Source: Variovorax sp. CF079 (lineage in GTDB: Bacteria; Pseudomonadota; Gammaproteobacteria; Burkholderiales; Burkholderiaceae_C). Taken from it: 64,000 bases of DNA. Of the stretch, positions 26,178-34,923 are shown in pieces; position 1 is the stretch's first letter; every line of letters begins with the position of its first letter. Below the pieces are notes generated by a model. The model did no database searches. It had not been told where the DNA came from and saw only the letters and a list, made by a program, of their open reading frames with translations. The DNA lies in the NCBI RefSeq assembly GCF_900101545.1, contig NZ_FMZU01000003.1:62001-126000 (forward strand). Reading direction: 5' to 3'. Made by a program: the position numbers and the translations under genes.

Positions 26178-27593
26178 TCACTCGAGTTCGACCAAGAAGG
26201 TCAGATTCGCACCCGTCGCTTCCAAAGAATGGATCGACAGCCCCGATGGAGTGCCATCCCACCATGGGCTTCCTACCTTGGCACCCTTGCCGAACACCGG
26301 TCCCGACGACACGCCGAACAGATCCTGCGCATCGCCATCATCCGAACCGAGCCGAAGTTCGTCCAACCCATCGGCCTGCAACAGCGCGCACTCATAGTGC
26401 TGATGCCCCTCGGGCGCAGTCTCCGAGTGTGTATTGCTGCCCAACTCGTCGACATGCCAGATCGCAAGCCCGTCGTTCATCAACCCCGCATCGCGCCCGA
26501 CCATGCGCCGCGCCTCGACGATGAAGTATTCCGTCGCATTGCGGCGGTGGATGAAGAAGCGATTGGGTTCGGCCGCGCTCAGCGTCTGCCTGCCCGCCGC
26601 CAGCGGTACCGCTTCACCCCAGCCGGCTTTGAACTTGAGATACGCACCCACACGTGTCGGGTTGGTGGTCGTGGTGTACGAACCCAGGCACATTAGGCAG
26701 TAGCGACCCACGCCCTTGCGCGTGTTGTCATACTGGTACAGATCCGGAAAGTCGCACAGCATGTGCCCGTTCTCGTGGCAGTACACGCCCAGAGTCAGTG
26801 CGTCGCCCGTGGCCGTCACCTGGTAGTCGAACGCACTCTTGCCCGGCGCCAGGGGCAACGGATGGCTGAGCCGTGAAGAGTGCGGCCACAGCCCTTGGCC
26901 CCACTCGTTGACCACATCGCCCGCGTAGAACACGTTCAATGCATACACGCCACGCTGTGCGTCAACCGTGAGCGCCGAGAAGTCCAGCCCAGCGTCGCGA
27001 TGCGAAGTGAGGGCTTCCACGATCAGTTCGCGCGCACGCTGGCCGAAAGGCAGTGTCTTGTCGACATAGTGCGCATGAGACTGCTTCGCGGTATAGAGAG
27101 GCGCAACCACCGTACGGTAGCGCAGCCGGCCGCCCGAGACGTCGTGGTAGTAATCGAACACCGAGCCGTTGTTGCCGAAGCCGTTGTAGCCCGGCCTGTT
27201 GCAGAAGTCATCGATCTCCTCGCGCGAAATCGTCGCCGGCACGTCCGGAAACGCGATCGGCAGGCACAGCCCAGTGAAGTCTCCTACCGTCTCGCGCTGC
27301 GGCGGCGCTCTCAGGCGGCCATCTGTCGCCACCTGCTCGCGTAGCCGCTGGCGCTGCTGTTCGTGGCGTACGCGCCAGCGTGGTTCCGGCAGGCCGTCGG
27401 CCGCTGTGGCCGGCGTCCCGGCCGTCGACGGGGAGACCGCACGAAAGAAGCCGGTGATCGGATCGCGGACTACCGGCGTGCCGGCGGCCGTCCGGAACTC
27501 CGCGCGCTGCTGGTCGCCCCAGCCCTGCACTGTCAGCGTGCCGCCGTCCGGTTGCGCGAAGACGAACTCCCTGGCGAGGAAAGGAACGGACAT
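26178..27593 (-). CDS. M6-type metallopeptidase (immune-inhibitor-A-like)
   Basis: A 471-residue zinc metallopeptidase of the M6/InhA type. The zinc site is H273-E-N-G-H277 in GVYCHENGHMLCDFPDLY, with the third ligand region following as FPDLYQYDN. Upstream, GDFTGLCLPIAFPDVPATIS and NNGSVFDYYHDVSGGRLRY match the M6 catalytic domain. There is no signal peptide: the N-terminus starts MSVPFLAREFVFAQ, so the enzyme is probably cytoplasmic, unlike secreted InhA. The ATG at 27593 is supported by GAGGAGC upstream. It is divergent from the caspase-like gene across 168 bp, which suggests a shared function such as proteolytic activation or killing. Confidence 0.85.
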   Translation of the reverse strand: MSVPFLAREFVFAQPDGGTLTVQGWGDQQRAEFRTAAGTPVVRDPITGFFRAVSPSTAGTPATAADGLPEPRWRVRHEQQRQRLREQVATDGRLRAPPQRETVGDFTGLCLPIAFPDVPATISREEIDDFCNRPGYNGFGNNGSVFDYYHDVSGGRLRYRTVVAPLYTAKQSHAHYVDKTLPFGQRARELIVEALTSHRDAGLDFSALTVDAQRGVYALNVFYAGDVVNEWGQGLWPHSSRLSHPLPLAPGKSAFDYQVTATGDALTLGVYCHENGHMLCDFPDLYQYDNTRKGVGRYCLMCLGSYTTTTNPTRVGAYLKFKAGWGEAVPLAAGRQTLSAAEPNRFFIHRRNATEYFIVEARRMVGRDAGLMNDGLAIWHVDELGSNTHSETAPEGHQHYECALLQADGLDELRLGSDDGDAQDLFGVSSGPVFGKGAKVGSPWWDGTPSGLSIHSLEATGANLTFLVELE

Positions 27594-27761
27594 GGCAGCT
27601 CCTCGAATACAAAGTCGGGCCACTCTGAACCGATGCGAATACGCGCGCAATACCTCGTTTGGTGGACGAAGCGCCCGGCGTAGAAGCGTCCAATACCGAT
27701 CGTCGGAGGTGCACAACTCACCTTGCGCGCCACCACGGTTCAACAACGCCTGGAGGTCCCC
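27594..27761. promoter_or_regulatory. Divergent promoter region of the M6/caspase/CHAT module
   Basis: 168 bp between the two divergent peptidase genes, the only place for both promoters. No clear operator repeat is visible. Confidence 0.45.
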
Positions 27762-28604
27762 ATGGCCAAACTCGCCTTGTGCATCGGCATCAACAACTAT
27801 CCCGGCACCGACATGGATCTGGCCGGCTGCGTCAACGACGCCAACGACTGGGCCACCGAGCTCGCTTCGCGCGGCTTCGAGGTCACGAAGCTCATCGATG
27901 CGCAGGCCACCAAGGCGGGCATGGTTGACGGCTTCAGAAAGGTGATCGGCGCGGCGGTGCGCAGCGACGTGGTGGTGATCACCTTCTCGGGCCACGGCAC
28001 CTACCAGTACGACATCGACGGCGACGAGGAAGACGACCTAGACGAGGCGCTCTGTCCCCACGATATCCGCGCCATCGACGCGGCGCTGATCGACGACGAG
28101 ATCCACGCGCTCTTCAAGGCCCGCAAGGACGGCGTGCACATCGTGCTGATCTCGGACAGCTGCCACTCGGGCACTGTGAGCCGCGCGATCCCGCGCAGCG
28201 GCGACGTGGAAGCTGGCCGGGCCCCGCGCTTCATGCCAATGGAAAACTGGATGTCGCCCGAGCACTTCGCCAAAGGCGGGCCACGCGGCGCGACGGCGCC
28301 GCACGGTTCCGCGCACGTCGCATCGACGCCGTTTACCGATGCGCCGCAGGACGACGCGGGCGACGTGCTGATGGCGGGCTGCGAGGAAGGCGAAGATCAC
28401 TTCAGCTACGACGCCACCTTCATGGACCGCCCGAACGGCGCTTTCACGTTCTACGCGCTGAAGGCACTGCGCACCTTGAGGTCAGGTGCGACCTATGCCG
28501 ACTGGCATAGGGCATTGAAGGACTCGCTGCCGTCCACGCGCTATCCACAGACGCCGCGGATCCAGGGTACGGAGACTTCGACGGGCCGCGCGATCTTCAC
28601 CTAA
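27762..28604 (+). CDS. Caspase-like (metacaspase, C14) peptidase
   Basis: A 280-residue caspase-fold cysteine peptidase made up almost only of the catalytic domain. The N-terminal strand LALCIGINNYPGTDMDLAGC, catalytic His78 in FSGHGTYQYD and catalytic Cys134 in ISDSCHSGTV are all present. An acidic loop (DGDEEDDLDEA) lies between them and could bind calcium. No transmembrane segment or regulatory domain is fused. GGAGG is placed well before the ATG at 27762. The CHAT-hydrolase gene starts 54 bp downstream, and CHAT is itself a caspase-fold peptidase, so a proteolytic cascade is plausible but unproven. Confidence 0.92.
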   Translation: MAKLALCIGINNYPGTDMDLAGCVNDANDWATELASRGFEVTKLIDAQATKAGMVDGFRKVIGAAVRSDVVVITFSGHGTYQYDIDGDEEDDLDEALCPHDIRAIDAALIDDEIHALFKARKDGVHIVLISDSCHSGTVSRAIPRSGDVEAGRAPRFMPMENWMSPEHFAKGGPRGATAPHGSAHVASTPFTDAPQDDAGDVLMAGCEEGEDHFSYDATFMDRPNGAFTFYALKALRTLRSGATYADWHRALKDSLPSTRYPQTPRIQGTETSTGRAIFT

Positions 28605-28658
28605 GGCCCCCCACATGAAAGCCGCGCGGACTACCAGAACAACGACGACGAGGACACT

Positions 28659-31600
28659 ATGTCGGACCCGATCGTGCTGAAGATCACCGGGCGCAAAAGC
28701 GAGAAGCCCGAGGTGCCCTCGCTGATGCGCTCGTCAACGCGCAGTGTGGACGGTCGTGGGCCAGATGCCTACTTGCCGCCCGAGTTGCTGAAGGCCAAAA
28801 CCGCTATCGACGTGAGCGCCAGCACGCGCGGCTCAACCGCGACCACGGCTGAGCAGCTCGAAGCCGCCGATGACGAAGTGCTGGTGATCGAGCTGGCGGA
28901 CGGGGGCACGCTCATCACCAGTCCCTCGCGAATGAAGGCCGCGCTGCAGAGAAACCGGCCCGACCTGGTAGACGACGCGGGGCATATCCTGTTCGACCGA
29001 ATGAATGTCGAAGGTGCCTTGCAGCAGCGCAGCATTCTCGGCGGTGCGGCGGGCTCTCTCGTGACGCGGGTGGTGGCACTGGCAGTGAACGTCAGCGGCG
29101 ACAAGCTGATCAAGGAAGCTGAAACCAAGCTCGCCGAGCTTCTTAGCAAAAAAAAGCTCAAGGCGGACGCGACAGGCGCGGCCGCGCTCGGCGTGAGCTG
29201 GCTCGGCACCAAGGCGCTGATGTGGGCGGTCGAGAACCGGTTGCCGCGCAAACCCGGCCTCTACCCCTGGGGCAACGAGAACGAACTCGCAGCTACTGCT
29301 GTAGCGCCCGGCGGCATAGGCAGCAAGATGCTTGGCGAAGACGGCAAGCCCAGGCGTGCACTGATCTTCATACACGGCACCGGCTCAAGCACCCTCGGCA
29401 GCTTCGGCGACCTGCAGCGCAACGACCGCGGTCTGTGGACGAGGCTGGAGAGCCGCTTTCCGGGCGGCATATACGGCCTGGAGCACTACACGCTGTCCGA
29501 AAGCCCGATCGAGAACGCATTGCAGCTCGTCGACGCACTTCCGAAGGGCGCACTGGTGAGCCTCGTCACGCATTCGCGTGGCGGACTGGTCGGTGATTTG
29601 CTGTGCCTGCGCGACATCGACCAGCACATTGACACCTACGGCTTCGCCTTCAAGGACGCGGGCGATCCGCAGGACGCGCAGATCAACGTGCGCACAGAAC
29701 TCGACGAAGCGCATGCCGAGCATCGCGAACAACTGAGGAAGCTCTTCCAGGCCTTGCGCGACAAGGCACCGGAGATTCAGAGCTATGTCCGGGTCGCCAG
29801 CCCCGCCCAAGGCACCAAGCTCGCTAGCGGCAACTTCGACGTTTTTCTCTCGGGCCTGCTCACGCTTATAGGCCACGTGCCGTACTTCTTTGGCAACCCA
29901 CTCTATTCGGCATTCAAGCGCGTGGTAATTGAGATCGCCCGCAACCGCACCAACCCGCATCTGGTGCCCGGCATCGAGGCAATGCTGCCCGATTCGCCAA
30001 TGGCCGCGCTGCTGCGCGACGGTGCAGTGCAGCCGGGCATCGCCATGGCACTGATCGCCGGCGACATTCAGGGCGGCAACCTCCTGATGCGCATGGGCGT
30101 GATGCTCACCGACTTCCTGCTGTTTGAGAACACGGACAACGACCTGGTCGTCAACACCGCCGCGATGCTCGCGGGCATTGCCACCAAGACCAGCGCACGG
30201 GTGCTGTTCGATCGCGCGGCGGACGTGTCGCACTTCAACTACTTCGGCAACCTCGACACGCGCAGCGCCATGCGGGACTGGCTGCTCGCCGACGAGCCGA
30301 AGGCTATCGAGGCCTTTCGCGAACTGCCGTCGCGCTTCACCACGCTAGACGCTGCGGGCTTCGGCAAATCGCGCGATGCGGCGGCGGCGGCTGCGCTGGC
30401 AGCCCGGCCGGTTGTCGTCGTGCTGCCGGGCGTGATGGGCACCTGTCTGCGCGCGGACGATGCACTCGTGTGGTTGAACCCTCTGGCGCTTGTCAATGGC
30501 GGCGTGAAGAAGATCGCCTTCGGTGCGCCACAGGTCACGACCGGCGATCTCTTCGGAATGACCTATGGCGCCATCTGCGAGCGCCTGGCCGAGACGCACC
30601 GGGTGGTGCCCTTCCCCTACGACTGGCGCCAGCCGCTGGACGTGCTCGGCGAGCGCCTGGGCGAAATGCTCGACGGGCTGCTCAAGGACACCGAAAGGCC
30701 CGTGCGCCTGCTCGCGCATAGCATGGGCGGACTGGTGGTGCGCTCCTGCATCTACCGCCGGCGCGACGTAATGGACCGGCTAATGGGGCGCGAAGGCGCG
30801 CGGCTCGTGATGTGCGGCACGCCGCACCAGGGGGCGCATTCGATGGTTGAGAACATGCTCGGCAAGGGTGGCGCGCTGCGCACGCTGGCGCGGCTCGACG
30901 TCACGAACGGCTTGCAGAGCGTGTTGGACGTGGTGGCCGGCTTTCGCGGTGCATTGCAGCTGCTGCCGCGGCCGGGCTTCGTCGACACCTTCGAAGGCCA
31001 GGACGATGGCGGCGAGACGCACGCCTACGGCGAGCCGAAGACCTGGATTGACCTGCAGGCCGTCAATACCGACCTCTGGTTCGGCGACAAGATCTGCGCC
31101 CTGCCGGATGCCATGGCCCTCAAGGAGGCGAGCTGGTTGTGGTCCGAGGACGCGAAGGCCCGCGCTGCCGCATCGCCGCCGCTGCCCGACAGCGTCACGC
31201 CGGCCCTGCCCGACGCTTATCGCGACAAGTCGATTTACATCTTCGGCGTCGCGCCCGCGACGCCCTGCGGCGTGCGCCTCGAGAAGCGCGGTGACAAGCC
31301 GCGCCTGCGCATGGTAGCCACGACGCGCGGCGACGGCACCGTCACTTGGGACTCAGGGCGCATCGGCGGCATCGGTAGCTTCTACTACCTGCCGGTGGTG
31401 CACGGAGACCTGCTGTCCACTGCGGGCAGCTTCGCTGCGCTGACCGAACTTCTGCTGAATGGCGCCACCAATGCGCTCGACCGCAACCCGCCCAAGACGC
31501 GCGATGGCGGCGCCGAGCGCCCCACCAGCTACGACCCTGGTCCGCCGAGCGCCAGCGACGCCGTCGATCTGGCCGCGGCCTTCACCGGCGGCACGCCCGG

Positions 31601-34600
31601 CAGCGGCATCACTCCGCGCGCCAAGGTGCGGTTGCAGGTCAACCTCAAGGCGATGGACCTTCGCTTCCTAGCATGCCCAATCATGGTCGGCCACTATGAG
31701 AACGACTCGATTGCCGGCACCGAGGCGCTGGTAGACACCGAGCTCATGGACGGCCAGCTTGCGCAGCGCAAGGCGCTCGACCTCTACGCCGGGCCGCTCG
31801 GCACCGCCGCCGTGGTGCTGCGCGCCCCGAGTGCGCTAGACCGCCGGCGCGGCGTTCTTACCGGCGCTGTGGTCACCGGCCTCGGGCGCTATGAAGGCAA
31901 CCTGACCCAGGACGCGCTGATGCTTGCGGTGCGCGCCGGCGTGATGCGCTTCCTGCTGCAGGTCGTCGACGTGATGGGCCGCGAAGATCGGGAGGTGTCG
32001 CTTGCCACCCTACTGCTCGGCTACAACTCTTCGGCAAGCCTCAGTATCGCGGCATCGGTCGAGGCCATCGTGCGCGGGGTGGTCGATGCCAACGAGAAGT
32101 TCCGGCGCACCACCGGCCTCGCCGTGCGCATAGCGCAGCTCGACCTGGTCGAGCTGTACCTCGACACTGCCATCACGGCGGTCTACGAGCTGCGCCAGCT
32201 CGCGCCGCGGCTCCTGACCATGGCCGCTAGCAAGGACACGCTGCTCACCTGTGGCAGCGAGCTGATCCAGGGCATCGGCGTGCGCCAGCGGCTCTTTGAC
32301 AACCGCGGGACGAGCACCTGGCCCCGACTGATCGTCACCGACGCCGAAGACCCCAATGCCGAATGCCCGCCGGGCTGCACTGGACAGCCTCAACGGAGAA
32401 GCGGCTTGGCCAACCGCCTGCGCTTTCTGTACGTCGGCCAGCGCGCGCGCGCAGAAACGGTTGTGCAGCAGCGTCAGCCTAGCCTGATCGAAACACTGGT
32501 TCGGCAGCAAATCACGCAGACCAGCTGGAACCAGGACTTCGGCCGCATGTTGTTCCAGCTGATCGTGCCGCCCGACTTCAAGGACGCTGCGCGGCAATTG
32601 CAACGCGTGGTATTGGTGGTCGACAGCGCCACCGCGAACTTGCCCTGGGAGCTGATGCTTACCGACCCGCTCTTCACGCCCGCTGCGCAGGGTGACGGGC
32701 CGCTGCTGCCGCTGGCAGTATGCACGCCTGTGGTGCGGCAGCTCTCGTCGTCGGCGTTCCGGCGTGACGTGCGGCAGAGCGTCGCGCGCAACGCCTACGT
32801 GGTCGGCAATCCCTCGGTCGAAGGTTTTGCCAAGGCCTTTCCCGATCCGGCAGAACCGCGGCGCAAGGACCCGCCTGCACTCGGTGCCGCGGAGGAAGAG
32901 GCAAACGCGATCGCGACGCTCCTCGCGAGCATGGGATACGAGATGAGCCGCGCCATTGGCGCAGACAACCTGGCGACCGACGTGCTGTCCAAGCTCTACC
33001 GCAAGCCGTACCGCATCCTGCACGTGTCGGCTCACGGCGTGTTCGACCTGGCCCACGTCGACGGGCTGCGTCGCAGCGGCGTAGTGCTCTCGGGCGGGCT
33101 GCTGATAACTGCGGCCGAGATCGCGGCGATGGAGTCTGTGCCCGAGCTAGTGTTTCTCAACTGCTGCCACCTCGGGAAAATTGATGCCACGCACCTACCC
33201 GAGGTGACGGTGCGCGATGGCAATAAGCTCGCCGCGAGTGTGGCACGCGAGCTGATCGACATCGGCGTACGCTGCGTTCTAGTGGCGGGCTGGGCGGTAG
33301 ACGATAAGCTGGCTCAAATGTTCGGCGAGGTGTTCTACAAGTCGCTGCTGCAATCGCGCCGGCCCTTTGGCACCGCTGTGTTCGACGCGCGCCAGGCGCT
33401 GTGGGCGGAGCGCTCCGGCAACGTCACCTGGGGCGCCTTTCAGGCCTACGGCGACCCGCTGTGGATGGCCGAACCTGAGGCGGACGGCGGCGGCGTATCC
33501 AGGGACGGCGAGCCCTTCGTCTCGCTGGATGAAATGCTCGACGAACTGGCGCGGACGCGCGTCGAGGCCTCGCGCCGTCCCAACGGCCAGCCCGACAGCC
33601 GTCGACAAGCCTTCGTGAAGGCCATCGAGGATGCCCGCGACAAGCGCTGTCCTCCGGCTTGGCTGCGGCTGCCAGCGCTGCAGTCCGCCCTGGGCGCCTC
33701 ATGGCGCGACCTGGGCTGCCTCGACGAGGCCTACCAGGCGCTGCGGATCGCCGTGCGAGCTGTGGACGTGTTGGGCCGCGTGCCGATACGCGACATCGAG
33801 CAGCTGGCGGCAGTTGAGGTCGAGCTCGGCGCGAGCAAAGTTGAGAAGGCGGTGCAGCGCATTCGCGCGGACCAGGGCAACCGCAAGGGGTTCGACCAGA
33901 CGGATCTGAACGAGGGCCATGCGCTGATCCAGCGAGGCATCGACCGGCTGGAGTCGCTCGACCTTCTCATCTCCGATGGCGCCGGCGCCGGCGACGCACA
34001 GGCGGGCGCGGCTTCTGCGGTGAATGCCGAACGCTTCGCCACGCTCGGCAATGCCTACAAAACAAAGGCCACGGCGATCGCGCTGCAGTTGTTGCGCGTC
34101 GACGCGGACGAGGCCCTGCGCAGGGCATGGGCCGACGAGATGGACAGGTCCGTGAAGGCCGGCGTAGACGGCTTGGCGCGGGCGCAGGGGACGCCCGGCG
34201 CCGAAGGCTTCCGGCCCTACTGCGTGCTGAACGGGCTTGCGTTGCGCGTGGCGGGAGATGGCTGGGATGACGCAGCAGAAACATCCGCAGCCGTGGCGCT
34301 GGCGCGGCAGTGCGGTGCGGCCGCGTCTCGCGCCCTGACCGCCGACGGCGACCCCTGGGACGTCGTAGTGAATCCCGAGTCGCTGCTGGTCGAGCGGCTG
34401 CGCGATGGCCAGCTCGGCCAGCCCGGCGACGCGGGTAAGGAGGCGCTCGACGAGGTGCTGGACGCTTATCGCGCCGCGCTCGACAACTTGGGCCCAAGGG
34501 CGCGGCACATCGACGCCGCGGTCGCGCAGATGGACATGCTCGCGACGCTGTTCGACGCGCGCTTCCGGCTGGGCAAAGGCGAGTCATACCAGCGCATGGC

Positions 34601-34703
34601 CGGCGCCCTGCTCGATGTTGCCGGTCAGTTGCGGCCTGGGCGCGACGTACGCGACGACCGACCCAAGGAAACGAAACCTTTGGCGGCAACTGCGAGCACG
34701 TAA
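28659..34703 (+). CDS. Giant alpha/beta-hydrolase - LCAT-like lipase - CHAT peptidase fusion
   Basis: A 2014-residue protein. Residues 1-220 are unassigned, with one hydrophobic stretch near 130. A first alpha/beta-hydrolase starts at LIFIHGTGSST (about 232) and has nucleophile Ser306 in THSRGG. A second, LCAT/PGAP1-like, starts at VVVLPGVMGT (about 585), has FPYDWRQPL and nucleophile Ser688 in AHSMGG. The CHAT domain covers about 1300-1595: LPWELMLTDPL, catalytic His1459 in HVSAHGVFD and Cys1503 in LNCCHLG. The C-terminal 400 residues are helical and probably TPR-like. It is co-directional with the caspase gene 54 bp upstream. It may cleave lipids and proteins; the trigger is unknown. Confidence 0.85.
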   Translation: MSDPIVLKITGRKSEKPEVPSLMRSSTRSVDGRGPDAYLPPELLKAKTAIDVSASTRGSTATTAEQLEAADDEVLVIELADGGTLITSPSRMKAALQRNRPDLVDDAGHILFDRMNVEGALQQRSILGGAAGSLVTRVVALAVNVSGDKLIKEAETKLAELLSKKKLKADATGAAALGVSWLGTKALMWAVENRLPRKPGLYPWGNENELAATAVAPGGIGSKMLGEDGKPRRALIFIHGTGSSTLGSFGDLQRNDRGLWTRLESRFPGGIYGLEHYTLSESPIENALQLVDALPKGALVSLVTHSRGGLVGDLLCLRDIDQHIDTYGFAFKDAGDPQDAQINVRTELDEAHAEHREQLRKLFQALRDKAPEIQSYVRVASPAQGTKLASGNFDVFLSGLLTLIGHVPYFFGNPLYSAFKRVVIEIARNRTNPHLVPGIEAMLPDSPMAALLRDGAVQPGIAMALIAGDIQGGNLLMRMGVMLTDFLLFENTDNDLVVNTAAMLAGIATKTSARVLFDRAADVSHFNYFGNLDTRSAMRDWLLADEPKAIEAFRELPSRFTTLDAAGFGKSRDAAAAAALAARPVVVVLPGVMGTCLRADDALVWLNPLALVNGGVKKIAFGAPQVTTGDLFGMTYGAICERLAETHRVVPFPYDWRQPLDVLGERLGEMLDGLLKDTERPVRLLAHSMGGLVVRSCIYRRRDVMDRLMGREGARLVMCGTPHQGAHSMVENMLGKGGALRTLARLDVTNGLQSVLDVVAGFRGALQLLPRPGFVDTFEGQDDGGETHAYGEPKTWIDLQAVNTDLWFGDKICALPDAMALKEASWLWSEDAKARAAASPPLPDSVTPALPDAYRDKSIYIFGVAPATPCGVRLEKRGDKPRLRMVATTRGDGTVTWDSGRIGGIGSFYYLPVVHGDLLSTAGSFAALTELLLNGATNALDRNPPKTRDGGAERPTSYDPGPPSASDAVDLAAAFTGGTPGSGITPRAKVRLQVNLKAMDLRFLACPIMVGHYENDSIAGTEALVDTELMDGQLAQRKALDLYAGPLGTAAVVLRAPSALDRRRGVLTGAVVTGLGRYEGNLTQDALMLAVRAGVMRFLLQVVDVMGREDREVSLATLLLGYNSSASLSIAASVEAIVRGVVDANEKFRRTTGLAVRIAQLDLVELYLDTAITAVYELRQLAPRLLTMAASKDTLLTCGSELIQGIGVRQRLFDNRGTSTWPRLIVTDAEDPNAECPPGCTGQPQRRSGLANRLRFLYVGQRARAETVVQQRQPSLIETLVRQQITQTSWNQDFGRMLFQLIVPPDFKDAARQLQRVVLVVDSATANLPWELMLTDPLFTPAAQGDGPLLPLAVCTPVVRQLSSSAFRRDVRQSVARNAYVVGNPSVEGFAKAFPDPAEPRRKDPPALGAAEEEANAIATLLASMGYEMSRAIGADNLATDVLSKLYRKPYRILHVSAHGVFDLAHVDGLRRSGVVLSGGLLITAAEIAAMESVPELVFLNCCHLGKIDATHLPEVTVRDGNKLAASVARELIDIGVRCVLVAGWAVDDKLAQMFGEVFYKSLLQSRRPFGTAVFDARQALWAERSGNVTWGAFQAYGDPLWMAEPEADGGGVSRDGEPFVSLDEMLDELARTRVEASRRPNGQPDSRRQAFVKAIEDARDKRCPPAWLRLPALQSALGASWRDLGCLDEAYQALRIAVRAVDVLGRVPIRDIEQLAAVEVELGASKVEKAVQRIRADQGNRKGFDQTDLNEGHALIQRGIDRLESLDLLISDGAGAGDAQAGAASAVNAERFATLGNAYKTKATAIALQLLRVDADEALRRAWADEMDRSVKAGVDGLARAQGTPGAEGFRPYCVLNGLALRVAGDGWDDAAETSAAVALARQCGAAASRALTADGDPWDVVVNPESLLVERLRDGQLGQPGDAGKEALDEVLDAYRAALDNLGPRARHIDAAVAQMDMLATLFDARFRLGKGESYQRMAGALLDVAGQLRPGRDVRDDRPKETKPLAATAST

Positions 34704-34729
34704 CTCGACATAGTCGGGTTGAGCAATAA

Positions 34730-34766
34730 GGGGTAATCGTATTTTTTTGACAAATTGACACGGTCG
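34730..34766. repeat. Left terminal inverted repeat of the Tn3-family element
   Basis: A 37-bp sequence starting GGGGTAATCG and ending TTGACACGGTCG. Its reverse complement is present at 37941-37977 with one difference. Ends beginning GGGG are typical of the Tn3 family. Confidence 0.9.
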
Positions 34767-34923
34767 TAGTTGTCGCCGACGCGCGCACGCTTTCGACGGA
34801 GTGACCGGAAGCCGCAGCCACAACGCGCGCCTAAGGAGTAGATTGGCGGGCCGCATCCCTGTGGAGGATCATGCCGTGTCGTTCGCCCAGCGCTTCATTG
34901 GCGCGGAAACCCTTCCCTCCAGG

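Noticed and set aside
34702..34719. Hairpin AACTCGAC/GTCGGGTT after the CHAT gene as a terminator
   Set aside because: One mismatch, a short loop and no T run after it; not convincing.
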